In this document: one piece after another, positions 1 through 9,448 of the stretch
Numbering within the stretch: position 1 is the stretch's first letter
How the letters are laid out: each line of letters begins with the position of its first letter
NCBI RefSeq assembly: GCF_004799035.1
Contig: NZ_MWIO01000042.1
Coordinates: forward strand, 1 to 37,899
DNA length: 37,899 bases
Direction: 5' to 3'
DNA from: Rhodanobacter lindaniclasticus
Lineage (GTDB): Bacteria > Pseudomonadota > Gammaproteobacteria > Xanthomonadales > Rhodanobacteraceae
Made by a program: the position numbers and the translations under genes
The notes under the pieces: generated by a model
The model's database searches: none
The model's input: the letters and a program-made list of their open reading frames with translations, nothing else
Told to the model about the DNA's origin: nothing

Positions 1-6
1 TCTGAT

Positions 7-39
7 TCGTCGACAGCAGCAGATGTGTATAAGAACCAG
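7..39 (+). other. Sequencing adapter-like sequence (Nextera/Tn5 read-1 adapter)
   Basis: These 33 bases line up without gaps with the 33-base Nextera read-1 adapter as I know it, with 28 matches. The Tn5 mosaic-end core AGATGTGTATAAGA (21-34) is exact. Native DNA resumes at about base 40 with a palindromic repeat. It is best read as residual adapter at a contig end, not as biology. Confidence 0.8.
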
Positions 40-95
40 GGCGGGCACTGCCCGCCGCCCCGGTTCTCGCGCAGACCCGGCGGGCAGTGCCCGCC
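40..95. repeat. Pair of GGCGGGC palindromic intergenic repeats
   Basis: Two copies of a 17-bp palindrome, GGCGGGCACTGCCCGCC (40-56) and GGCGGGCAGTGCCCGCC (79-95), lie just past the 3' end of edd. Two more copies of the family lie at 16866-16912. The elements are intergenic and resemble small REP-type repeats of Xanthomonadales. Each can form a hairpin in RNA. Confidence 0.7.
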
Positions 96-103
96 CTGCG
101 GTT

Positions 104-1921
<1,818 letters not shown>

Positions 1922-1938
1922 GATCTCTTACCTTGTCT

Positions 1939-1965
1939 GTAGGAGCGCACCGAAGTGCGCGATGC
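1939..1965. repeat. REP-like hairpin between pgl and edd
   Basis: The core GCGCAC-CGAA-GTGCGC (1945-1960) is a 6-bp stem with a 4-base loop, framed by GTAGGA and GATGC. The same frame occurs in the larger element at 20190-20270. It looks like a REP of the GTAGGAGC-type found in xanthomonads and pseudomonads. It sits inside an operon and could affect mRNA stability. Confidence 0.6.
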
Positions 1966-2007
1966 TCTTGCTGGTCTGCGCGGCGCAGGCGGCGCTGCCG
2001 ACACCGA

Positions 2008-2721
2008 TCACGGACACCAGTACACCGCCACCGGCACGCGTTGCTGGGTCAGCACGGCGCGCACCGGATAGTCGCGTGCGGCGCCCAGGCCAAGCCGCGC
2101 GTCGGCCAGCACGTCGCGCTTCTTCTCGCCGGCCACCAGCAGGTACAGCGCGCGCGTTTGCAGCAGCGTGGGCAGGGTCAACGTGATGCGCGGCTCGCCG
2201 GCGTCGGGTGCGTGCATCGGCAGCACGCGCGCGCTGCCGTCCGGGTCCAGCGCCTCGGCGAGGCGATCGCCGCCGGGAAAGAACGAGGCGGTGTGGCCGT
2301 CGTCGCCCATGCCCAGCACCACCGCGTCGAACGGCAGCGGCAGCGCGGCGATGCGCGCTTCGGCGCGGGCCAGGCCGGCCTCCGGGCTGGCGTCGCCGGT
2401 GTACAGCGGAATGAAGGGCGCCGCGGCAGCGGCGTGCTGCAGCAGGTGCGTGTGCACCAGTCGCGCGTTGGAGCGCGCATCGCTTTCGGGTACCCAGCGT
2501 TCGTCGACCAGGGTCACCTGCACCCTGGCCCAGTCCAGCGCCTGGCGCGACAACTGCTCGAAGAATGCCTTCGGCGTGCTGCCGCCGGAGACCGCCAGCA
2601 CGGCCTGGCCGCGCTGCGCCAGGCCGTTGCGCAGGCGTTCGGCCACGCGCTCGGCCAGTGCGATGGCCTGCGCCTGGCATCCGGTGAAGCTGTGGGTGGT
2701 GACGTTGGCGGGTGCGGACAT
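2008..2721 (-). CDS. pgl: 6-phosphogluconolactonase (DevB/Pgl type)
   Basis: This enzyme hydrolyses 6-phosphogluconolactone, made by Zwf, to 6-phosphogluconate, the substrate of Edd. The 237-aa protein has the normal size for the DevB-type lactonase, part of the glucosamine-6-P isomerase-like fold. Motifs are VSGGSTPKAFFEQLS (about 44-58), VTLVDERWVP (about 69-78) and GMGDDGHTASFFPGG (about 137-151), the last including the conserved glycine/aspartate active-site loop. It lies 75 bp downstream of zwf and 86 bp upstream of edd on the same strand, so co-transcription is likely. The chosen ATG has no strong Shine-Dalgarno sequence, so the exact start is less certain than the identity. Confidence 0.95.
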   Translation of the reverse strand: MSAPANVTTHSFTGCQAQAIALAERVAERLRNGLAQRGQAVLAVSGGSTPKAFFEQLSRQALDWARVQVTLVDERWVPESDARSNARLVHTHLLQHAAAAAPFIPLYTGDASPEAGLARAEARIAALPLPFDAVVLGMGDDGHTASFFPGGDRLAEALDPDGSARVLPMHAPDAGEPRITLTLPTLLQTRALYLLVAGEKKRDVLADARLGLGAARDYPVRAVLTQQRVPVAVYWCP

Positions 2722-2796
2722 GGCGGGTTCGATCAGCGACGAGGTGACGCGTTCCAGTGTGGGTGGGGCGGCGCAGGCAGCAGGTGAAGCGCGCGC

Positions 2797-4260
2797 CTAT
2801 TCGTTGTCGTCGTGCCAGGTGCGGCCGTCGCGCTCGATCAGCGCCACCGACGCGCTCGGCCCCCAGCTGCCGGCGGCGTATGGCCGCGGCGCCTCGCCGC
2901 TGTCGCTCCACGCGGCCAGGATCGGGCCGGCCCAGCGCCATGCCGCTTCCACTTCGTCGCGGCGCATGAACAAGGTGGGATTGCCGCGCACCACGTCCAG
3001 CAGCAGGCGCTCGTAAGCGTCCGGCTGCGACACGCCGAACGCCTCGGCGAAGCTCATGTCCAGCGGCACGTGGCGCAGGCGCAGGCCGCCGGGACCGGGG
3101 TGCTTGATGGTCAGCCACAGCTTCACGCCCTCGTCGGGCTGCAGCCGCAGCACCAGCCGGTTCTGCGTCAGCGAGCCGGAGGCGGCGTCGAAGATCGAAT
3201 GCGGCACCGGCTTGAAGGTCACCGCGATCTCCGACACGCGGTGCGCGAGGCGCTTGCCGGTGCGCAGGTAGAACGGCACCCCGGCCCAGCGCCAGTTGCC
3301 GATCTCCGCCTTCAACGCGACGAAGGTCTCGGTGTCGGATTTCGCGTTGCCCAGTTCCTCGCCGTAGCCGGGCACGCTGGCGCCCTCGGCCACGCCGGCG
3401 CGGTACTGGCCACGCACGGTGAGCTGGCCGGCATTGCCCGCGTCGATGGGCTTGAGCGAGTGCAGCACCTTGAGCTTTTCGTCGCGCACCGCGTCGGGCG
3501 CCAGCGACGAGGGCGGTTCCATCGCCACCATGCACAGCAGCTGCAGCATGTGGTTCTGCACCATGTCGCGCAGCGCGCCGGCGCGGTCGTAATAGGCGCC
3601 GCGGTGGCCCACGCCCAGCGTCTCGGCCACGGTGATCTGCACGTGGTCGATGTGCGCGGAGTTCCACAGCGGCTCGAACAGCGCGTTGCCGAAGCGCAGC
3701 ACCAGCAGGTTCTGCACCGTCTCCTTGCCGAGGTAGTGGTCGATGCGGAAGGTCTGGGTTTCGTCGAACACCTGGCCCACCGCATCGTTGATCCGGTTGG
3801 CGCTGTCCAGGTCGCGGCCGATGGGCTTCTCCAGCACCACGCGCGACTTGCCCTGGTTCAAGCCGTAATGTCCCAGCCGCTTGCAGATGTCGACGAACAG
3901 TTCGGGCGAGGTCGACAGGTAGAACACCCGCACGTGGTCGGGCTCGGCGCCGATGAAGGCGGCGAAATCGTCCCAGCCCTCGTCCTTGCGCGCATCCAGC
4001 GGACGGTAGAACACCTGCTGCAGGAACTCGTCCAGCTGGCGGGCATCGCAGATCGCGATCAGCGCCTCGCGCAGTTGCGCGCGGTAGCCGGCGTCGTCCA
4101 GCGCCTCGCGCGCCACGCCGACGATGCGGCTGCTGGGCGGCAACTGGTGGTCGAGAAAACGGTGGAACAGCGCCGGCAGCAATTTGCGCGCGGCGAGATC
4201 GCCGGTGCCGCCGAAGATCACCAGGTCGAATGGCTCGACGGTTTGGGGGGAAGCAGTCAC
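2797..4260 (-). CDS. zwf: Glucose-6-phosphate 1-dehydrogenase
   Basis: This enzyme oxidises glucose-6-phosphate to 6-phosphogluconolactone with NAD(P)+, the entry to the oxidative pentose-phosphate and Entner-Doudoroff routes. The frame is open much further upstream, but the GTG at 4260 is chosen. It is preceded by GAGGTGATC at good spacing, and the resulting 487 aa is the standard family length. The dinucleotide fold motif IFGGTGDLAARKLLPAL begins near residue 14. The active-site block RIDHYLGKETVQN lies near residue 174, with the conserved Asp-His and substrate-binding Lys. It is first gene of zwf-pgl-edd and is divergent from a GntR regulator across a 398-bp gap that holds a palindrome 68 bp upstream of its start. 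Identity is secure; the long N-terminal extension reads as non-coding. Confidence 0.96.
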   Translation of the reverse strand: MTASPQTVEPFDLVIFGGTGDLAARKLLPALFHRFLDHQLPPSSRIVGVAREALDDAGYRAQLREALIAICDARQLDEFLQQVFYRPLDARKDEGWDDFAAFIGAEPDHVRVFYLSTSPELFVDICKRLGHYGLNQGKSRVVLEKPIGRDLDSANRINDAVGQVFDETQTFRIDHYLGKETVQNLLVLRFGNALFEPLWNSAHIDHVQITVAETLGVGHRGAYYDRAGALRDMVQNHMLQLLCMVAMEPPSSLAPDAVRDEKLKVLHSLKPIDAGNAGQLTVRGQYRAGVAEGASVPGYGEELGNAKSDTETFVALKAEIGNWRWAGVPFYLRTGKRLAHRVSEIAVTFKPVPHSIFDAASGSLTQNRLVLRLQPDEGVKLWLTIKHPGPGGLRLRHVPLDMSFAEAFGVSQPDAYERLLLDVVRGNPTLFMRRDEVEAAWRWAGPILAAWSDSGEAPRPYAAGSWGPSASVALIERDGRTWHDDNE

Positions 4261-4658
4261 GCGATCACCTCGACTCGATGCCGGCTGGCGGGCCGCGGCC
4301 GGATGCCGCTGCCCGGGTTTTTGCCGATGGTACCAGTGAAATACCAGAGCGACTACCCGGTTGCATACGAATTCATCGGCGGCCCCAGCAGAACGATCCG
4401 CAGGCAGTCCCGCCACCCCCGTTCTCCCTGAGCGCAGGCCGTTCCCGCAGGCCGTACGCGGGGAGCAGCCAGGGATGGCTGTGCCTTGGGAAGCAAGGAA
4501 GTCGAAGGGTCCGGTCACCCGACGATGCACTTCGACCCCGCTCGCCGGCGCGAGCCACGCTCGGTGCGAACGGCTGGGCATGGCCGAGCGTTTGCTGGCG
4601 GGCATATCGCACCGTCATGGCTTGCGGCCGGTGGATCGCTATTGGTATGGTGCGCGCC
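4261..4658. other. Divergent intergenic region zwf / nagQ-like gene
   Basis: This 398-bp gap carries the control sequences for both flanking units: an imperfect TGGTA..TACCA palindrome (4328-4346), a possible promoter next to the regulator start, and long inverted segments of unclear meaning (for example ACGCTCGG at about 4558 pairing with CCGAGCGT at about 4585). I see no convincing small gene. Confidence 0.6.
4328..4346. promoter_or_regulatory. Candidate regulator operator upstream of zwf
   Basis: TGGTACCAGTGAAATACCA pairs TGGTA with TACCA across 9 bases. Read on the minus strand it begins TGGTATT. This resembles, with one extra spacer base, the NagQ palindrome I recall from Xanthomonas (TGGTATT-N4-AATACCA). 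It lies 68 bp upstream of the zwf start. The regulator assignment is inference. Confidence 0.35.
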
Positions 4659-4659
4659 A
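4622..4659 (+). promoter_or_regulatory. Possible leaderless promoter and autoregulatory palindrome
   Basis: TTGCGG (4622-4627) and TATGGT (4646-4651) with an 18-bp spacer form a plausible sigma-70 promoter. Transcription would start within a base or two of the ATG at 4659. TGGTGCGCGCCA (4648-4659) is a near palindrome with one mismatched pair. It overlaps the -10 and start codon, where a GntR-type repressor could bind its own promoter. Confidence 0.3.
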
Positions 4660-5411
4660 TGGAAACCACCTTGTCCAAGGAATACCGCCGGATCTGCCGC
4701 GACCCGGCCAATCACCAGCCGCTGGCCTACCTGCGACTGCGCCAGGCGATCCGCAACGTGGTGCAGCAGCACGACGTCGAGCCGGGCCACGCGCTGCCCA
4801 GCGAACGCGACCTGGCGCTGGTGCTGAAGCTCTCGCGGGTCACCGTGCGCAAGGCGATCGCCGGCCTGGTCGAGGAAGGCCTGCTGACCCAGCGCCACGG
4901 CGCCGGCACCTTCATCGCCGAGCGCATCGTCAAGCCGATGTCGCGGCTGACCAGTTTCACCGAGGATCTGCGCGAGCGCGGACTGCGCCCGCGTTCGGAG
5001 TTCTTCGAGCGGGTGATCGGCGAGGTGACGCCGGAGGAGTCGATGGCGATGAACCTCTCGCCCGGCTCGCTGGTGGTGCGCCTGCATCGCCTGCGCTACG
5101 GGCAGGACGAGCCGCTGGCGATCGAGCGCAGCGTGGTGCCGGCCAGCGTGCTGCCCGATCCGATGCTGGTGCGCGACTCGCTGTACGAGGCGCTGGAACA
5201 ACTCGGCTGCCGCCCGCGCCGCGCGCTGCAGCGCCTGCGCGCGGTGTCGCTGAACGCGCAGCAGGCGCGGCTGCTGCACGTGGCGGTGGGCAGCGCCGGC
5301 CTGAACATCGAACGGCGCAGCTTCCTCGACGACGGCCGCGTGGTCGAGTTCACCACCTCCTGGTATCGCGGCGACATCTACGACTTCGTCGCCGAATTGC
5401 ACACCGACTGA
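4659..5411 (+). CDS. nagQ: GntR/HutC-family regulator, NagQ-like
   Basis: This is a predicted repressor of N-acetylglucosamine use. The 250-aa protein has a winged helix-turn-helix at about residues 20-88; LPSERDLALVLKLSRVTVRK (46-65) is the GntR helix-turn-helix. A UTRA ligand-binding domain at about 105-245 would sense a sugar phosphate. The frame is open further upstream, but sequence before 4659 is not protein-like. The ATG at 4659 gives the normal family N-terminus, with an in-frame alternative ATG at 4647. It lies 9 bp ahead of nagB-II and so is probably first gene of the nag operon. The adjacent nagB-II and nagA support the NagQ identity. No good ribosome binding site is visible, consistent with leaderless translation. 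Confidence 0.88.
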   Translation: METTLSKEYRRICRDPANHQPLAYLRLRQAIRNVVQQHDVEPGHALPSERDLALVLKLSRVTVRKAIAGLVEEGLLTQRHGAGTFIAERIVKPMSRLTSFTEDLRERGLRPRSEFFERVIGEVTPEESMAMNLSPGSLVVRLHRLRYGQDEPLAIERSVVPASVLPDPMLVRDSLYEALEQLGCRPRRALQRLRAVSLNAQQARLLHVAVGSAGLNIERRSFLDDGRVVEFTTSWYRGDIYDFVAELHTD

Positions 5412-5420
5412 AGGACAAGC

Positions 5421-6452
5421 ATGAACGCCAGCGACACCCTGATGTTCCGCGAAGCGCAGGAATCGGCCGCGGTGGTGGCGCGCCAGCTTGCCGCCAACGA
5501 AGCGGTGGTGAGCGCGCTGGCGCAGTCGCTGCGCGAGGCGCCGCCGCGCTTCATCGTCACCTGCGCGCGCGGCAGTTCGGATCACGCCGCGGCCTACGCC
5601 AAGTACGTGTTCGAGACGCAGCTGGGCATCGCCACCGCCTCGGCGTCGCCCTCGGTGAGCTCGGTGTATGCCGCCGAGCAGCAGTGGCGGGACGCGCTGT
5701 TCATCGCGATTTCGCAATCGGGCAAGAGCCCCGACCTGCTGCGCACCGCGGAGGCGGCGAAACGTGCCGGTGCGCGCGTGGTGGCGCTGGTCAACCTGAC
5801 CGATTCGCCGCTGGCCGCGCTGGCCGACACCGTGATTCCGCTGCACGCCGGGCCCGAGCGCAGCGTGGCGGCGACCAAGAGCTACCTCGCCGCGCTGGCC
5901 GCGGTGCTGCACCTGTGCGCGCGCTGGAGCGGCGACGCCGAACTCGACGCCGCGCTGCCGACCCTGCCCGACGCCTTGCGCAAGAGCTGGGATGCGGACT
6001 GGTCCAGCCTCCATGAAGGCCTGGTCGGCGCGCACAACCTGTTCGTGGTCGGCCGCGGCTTCGGCCTCGGCATCGCGCTGGAAGCGGCGCTCAAGTTCAA
6101 GGAAACCTGCGGCCTGCACGCCGAGGCGTTCAGCGCGGCCGAGGTGAAGCACGGCCCGATGGCGCTGGTCGGACCGGACTTCCCGGTGCTGTGCTTCGCC
6201 CAGGACGACGACACCCTGGCCAGCACGCTGGCGGTGGCGCGCGAGTTCCGCGGCCGCGGCGCGCAGGTCTTCGTTGCCGCTCCGGGCCAGCACGGCCCCG
6301 GCACGCTGCCGGTGCCCGGTGGCCTGCCCGCGCTGTGCACGCCGCTGCTGATCATCCAGAGCTTCTACCGCGCCGCCAGCGAGCTTGCGCTGCGCCGCGG
6401 TTTCAACCCCGACGTGCCGCCGCATCTGAACAAGGTCACCGAAACCGTCTAG
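5421..6452 (+). CDS. nagB-II: Glucosamine-6-phosphate deaminase, SIS-domain type (NagB-II)
   Basis: This is the predicted isomerising deaminase converting glucosamine-6-P to fructose-6-P and ammonia, in the form that replaces classical NagB in many proteobacteria. The 343-aa protein is two SIS domains. The first carries CARGSSDHAAAYAKY (about 48-62) and AISQSGKSPDLLRTAEAA (about 95-112), and the second VVGRGFGLGIALEAALKFK (about 208-226) followed by the EAFSAAEVKHGPMAL block. It lacks the N-terminal glutaminase domain of GlmS, so it is unlikely to be an amidotransferase synthase. AAGGAC precedes the ATG at good spacing. It sits between the GntR regulator and nagA, which is the NagB-II context. 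A plain sugar isomerase or frlB-like deglycase is the less likely alternative. Confidence 0.9.
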   Translation: MNASDTLMFREAQESAAVVARQLAANEAVVSALAQSLREAPPRFIVTCARGSSDHAAAYAKYVFETQLGIATASASPSVSSVYAAEQQWRDALFIAISQSGKSPDLLRTAEAAKRAGARVVALVNLTDSPLAALADTVIPLHAGPERSVAATKSYLAALAAVLHLCARWSGDAELDAALPTLPDALRKSWDADWSSLHEGLVGAHNLFVVGRGFGLGIALEAALKFKETCGLHAEAFSAAEVKHGPMALVGPDFPVLCFAQDDDTLASTLAVAREFRGRGAQVFVAAPGQHGPGTLPVPGGLPALCTPLLIIQSFYRAASELALRRGFNPDVPPHLNKVTETV

Positions 6453-6461
6453 GAGCGAGGA

Positions 6462-6632
6462 GTGAGTGGCGAGGAGTGAGGAGTTAGAGAAAGCCATGGC
6501 GCAGCGGCGCGCGCTCTGGTTCCGCTGGGGCTCCGACCCCCGCCCTGATTCCTGCTCTTGTTTGGCCCTCTCTCACTCCTCACTCCTCACTCCTCACTCC
6601 TCACTCCTCACTCGTCACTCCTCGCCACTCAC
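6462..6632. repeat. Heptamer repeat with long fold-back between nagB-II and nagA
   Basis: Seven tandem TCACTCC-type heptamers occupy 6573-6621, the sixth with one substitution. An 18-base arm at 6462-6479 is an exact reverse complement of 6615-6632, so the mRNA could form a long hairpin. The intervening DNA is not repetitive. Similar GAGTGAGG-type tracts occur between xanthomonad genes as I know them. The tract runs almost to the nagA start. Confidence 0.85.
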
Positions 6633-6655
6633 TTTTCGCCCCTCACTCCCTGCCC

Positions 6656-7795
6656 ATGCTCACCGCCCTCACCCACGCCCGCGTACTCACCCCCGACGGC
6701 TGGCGCGACGACCTCGCCGTGTTGTTGGATGGCGAGCGCATCGCCGAGCTGCTGCCGCCATCCGATCCGCGCGTGCGCGATGCGCAGCGGCAGGATCTCG
6801 CCGGCGCCATGCTGCTGCCGGGCTTCATCGACGTGCAGGTCAACGGCGGTGGCGGCGTGCTGTTCAACGAGGCACCGACGGTGGAGACGATCCGCCGCAT
6901 CGGCGCGGCCCACCGGCGCTACGGCACCACCGGTTTCCTGCCGACCCTGATCAGCGATCGGGTCGAGGTGATGCGCGAAGCGCTGGCGGCGGTGGAACAG
7001 GCATTGGCCGAAGGCGTGCCGGGCCTGCTCGGCATCCACCTCGAAGGGCCGTACCTGGCGCCCGCCCGCAAGGGCGTGCACGACGCGAAGTACTTCCACG
7101 TGCCCGGCGCCGACGAGCTGGCCTTGCTGTGCGCACCCCATCGCGGCATCCGGCTGGTCACGCTGGCCCCGGACCGGGTGCCGCCGGCGAGCATCCGCGC
7201 GCTCGCCGCCGCCGGGGTGATCGTCTGCGCCGGCCATACCGCCGCCGACTACGAAACCACCCGCGCCGCACTCGATGCCGGCGTGCGCGGCTTCACGCAT
7301 TTGTTCAACGCGATGACCCCGTTCGGCAGCCGCGAGCCGGGCGTGGTCGGCGCCGCGCTGGAAGATGCGGCGAGCTGGTGCGGCATCATCGTCGACGGCC
7401 ACCACGTGCACCCGGCCAGCCTGCGTGTGGCGATCGCCGCCAAGGCCCGCGGCAGGATGCTGCTGGTCACCGACGCGATGCCGCCGGTTGGCGCCGATCG
7501 CCCCGACTACGTGCTCAACGGCGAAACCATCACCGTGAAAGACGGCATCTGCCAGACCGCCAGCGGCGTGCTCGCCGGCTCCGCGCTCGACATGGCCGGT
7601 GCCGTGCGCAACACCGTGCAGATGCTCGGCCTGCCGCTGGACGAAGCGGTGCACATGGCCAGCACCTGGCCGGCGGAGTTCCTTGGCCTGGGTGCCAGCC
7701 ACGGCCGCATCGCGGCGGGTTGCCGTGCCGACCTGGTGGCGATGGACGACGACTTCCACGTGCGTGCGAGCTGGCTCGGCGGCAGTGGCCTGTAA
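6656..7795 (+). CDS. nagA: N-acetylglucosamine-6-phosphate deacetylase
   Basis: This enzyme removes acetate from GlcNAc-6-P to give glucosamine-6-P, the substrate of NagB-II, in the cytoplasm. The 379-aa product is full length for this amidohydrolase. Motifs in order are PGFIDVQVNGGGG (about 55-67), the metal-ligand HLEGPYLAPARKG (about 128-140), GHTAADY near residue 193, HLFNAM near 215, DGHHVHP near 247 and the catalytic aspartate in TDAMPPVG near 273. The metal-site E and H residues are all present, so it should be active. The ATG at 6656 follows a C-rich repeat tract and has no Shine-Dalgarno sequence, although it is the only sensible start. It ends 18 bp from the convergent sulfotransferase gene, with no clear terminator. 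Confidence 0.95.
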   Translation: MLTALTHARVLTPDGWRDDLAVLLDGERIAELLPPSDPRVRDAQRQDLAGAMLLPGFIDVQVNGGGGVLFNEAPTVETIRRIGAAHRRYGTTGFLPTLISDRVEVMREALAAVEQALAEGVPGLLGIHLEGPYLAPARKGVHDAKYFHVPGADELALLCAPHRGIRLVTLAPDRVPPASIRALAAAGVIVCAGHTAADYETTRAALDAGVRGFTHLFNAMTPFGSREPGVVGAALEDAASWCGIIVDGHHVHPASLRVAIAAKARGRMLLVTDAMPPVGADRPDYVLNGETITVKDGICQTASGVLAGSALDMAGAVRNTVQMLGLPLDEAVHMASTWPAEFLGLGASHGRIAAGCRADLVAMDDDFHVRASWLGGSGL

Positions 7796-7813
7796 CGGCA
7801 GGTACGCGACCGA

Positions 7814-9448
7814 TCAGTCCGGATCGATGCCGTCGCCCTCGAGCGCCCGGCGCAGCGGCTCCAGCCGGGTCGCGTAGCGGCGCCACTGGCCGAGTGCGCG
7901 CCCGTGGATCGGCTCGCGCACCTGGGCGCTGCTGGGGGTGGCCACCGCCGCGGGGTTTCGTTCGGGGTGCAGGCAGGCTTCCTCGAACGCCAGACCGCAG
8001 TGTTCCAGCACCCGGCGCAGGGTGGCCGCGGGTGCGCTCACCAGATCCGCATACGGCACTTCGAGCATGGAGCCGCGCGCCTGCCAGCGGCTGGCCAGCC
8101 GCGCCTGCTGACGACAATAGTGCGCCAGCGCCTGCTGCTCGTAGCAGTAGGGTGAGGCGGTGCCGAACATTGCCTTGAGGTTGGAGTAGCACACGTCCAT
8201 CGGTTCGCGCCGCAAATGCAGGATCGGCGCATGCGGCAACGCGCGGCGGATGAACGGCACCATGCGCAGGTTGGCCGGCAGCTTGTCCACGTAGAAGCGC
8301 CGTCCGTGCGCGCGCCATTGCGTCTGCGCCAGGTAACGCGCGCCCAGCGCGGCGAAATCCATCTGCCCGGCGGCGGCGACTGCCTCGCGCAGCGCCGACG
8401 CGCCACCCGGCGCGACATCGGCCATCCAGTGGAACTGGCGTGGAAAATCCGCCAGCTCGCCGGCGGAAACCACCTGCGAGTGGGCACTCAGCATGTGGTC
8501 GAGCAGGGTCGAGCCCGAGCGCGGCATGCCGACGATGAAGATCGGCACGGGCCCGTCGACGGGCACCGGCGCAGCATCCGGACGGGCGGCAAGGCGGTCG
8601 GCCTCGGCGAGCAGCGCATCCACCAGTGCCTGTTCCGCCGCGGCATCGTACGGGGCCAGCTGGTGCATCAGCGCATTGCTGCGTTCCAGCGCGGCCCATG
8701 CCTGCTCGTGCTGGCCGCAGTCGTCCAGCGTCTTGAAGATCGCCGACTCGAACTTGGCGCGGGCCAGCGCGTCCGGCCTGCTGGCCGGGGGCGACGGCAG
8801 GCGTTCGAGCGCGGCGCGGAACAGCGCCAGATGATGGGCCTGCGGCGTCTGCCGACGCAGGTTGGCCAGGATCACCGCCGCGTCGCCGTGGCCGGGCCAG
8901 CGATGCAGGCAGGTCAGCAAGGCGGTCTCGGCCCCGGCCAGCTGGCCGACGAACTGATGCAGCATGGCATCGAGGTAGTGCCCGCGACCGTCGTCGATGC
9001 CGAGCGCCACGGCCCGGTCCATCAGCGCGCGCGCGGTCGGGATCTCGCCCAGCAGCCAGCGCAGGTTGGCCTGCTCGGCGAGCACTTCGGCCGGCGGCGC
9101 GGGCGCCCGGGCCAGATGCGCCAGGCAGGCGCGTGCGCCGATGACCTCGCCCTGAGCCACCAGTCGCCAGGCCAGCTCGGCGAGCAGGGGCGCATCGTTG
9201 GGTGCCACCTCCACGGCTTCGAGCAGGGGCGCGCTGGCCGCGCGCATCCGGCCTTGCCGCAGGATCACCTCGGCCAGTTGCAGGCGGATCGGCACGTCGC
9301 GCGGCGCGAGCGGCGCGAGTGCGGCCAGCGCAGTCTGCGCCGCGGGCCACTGTCCTGCCTGCATCGCCGCCTGCGCCGTCGCGCGCAGCTGCGCCATCGA
9401 CGCGGCAGGGTCCGCATGCATGGGTGGAACATTCGTACGCTCGCTCAT
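7814..9448 (-). CDS. TPR-sulfotransferase fusion protein, second of pair
   Basis: This is a 544-aa protein. Its N-terminal half (about 20-290) is helical, alanine- and leucine-rich and TPR-like; its C-terminal half is a PAPS-dependent sulfotransferase domain of the Sulfotransferase_3 kind. The 5'-phosphosulfate loop is PIFIVGMPRSGSTLLDHML (302-320) and the 3'-phosphate site is REPMDVCYSNLK (about 415-426), with VDKLPANL between them. It would transfer sulfate from PAPS to a hydroxyl group; the acceptor is unknown. The ATG at 9448 overlaps the TGA of the upstream paralogue in ATGA, which fixes the start and implies translational coupling. No signal peptide is seen, so it is probably cytoplasmic. 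It is clearly a tandem duplicate of its neighbour, sharing the C-terminal TPSSAQVREPIH block. Confidence 0.85.
   Translation of the reverse strand: MSERTNVPPMHADPAASMAQLRATAQAAMQAGQWPAAQTALAALAPLAPRDVPIRLQLAEVILRQGRMRAASAPLLEAVEVAPNDAPLLAELAWRLVAQGEVIGARACLAHLARAPAPPAEVLAEQANLRWLLGEIPTARALMDRAVALGIDDGRGHYLDAMLHQFVGQLAGAETALLTCLHRWPGHGDAAVILANLRRQTPQAHHLALFRAALERLPSPPASRPDALARAKFESAIFKTLDDCGQHEQAWAALERSNALMHQLAPYDAAAEQALVDALLAEADRLAARPDAAPVPVDGPVPIFIVGMPRSGSTLLDHMLSAHSQVVSAGELADFPRQFHWMADVAPGGASALREAVAAAGQMDFAALGARYLAQTQWRAHGRRFYVDKLPANLRMVPFIRRALPHAPILHLRREPMDVCYSNLKAMFGTASPYCYEQQALAHYCRQQARLASRWQARGSMLEVPYADLVSAPAATLRRVLEHCGLAFEEACLHPERNPAAVATPSSAQVREPIHGRALGQWRRYATRLEPLRRALEGDGIDPD

Noticed and set aside
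4558..4592. Inverted repeat ACGCTCGG/CCGAGCGT as a terminator
   Set aside because: The 8-bp stem has a loop of about 19 bases and no T tract, and lies upstream of both divergent genes.
6573..6621. CRISPR-like array
   Set aside because: The units are contiguous heptamers with no spacers, and no cas genes are nearby.
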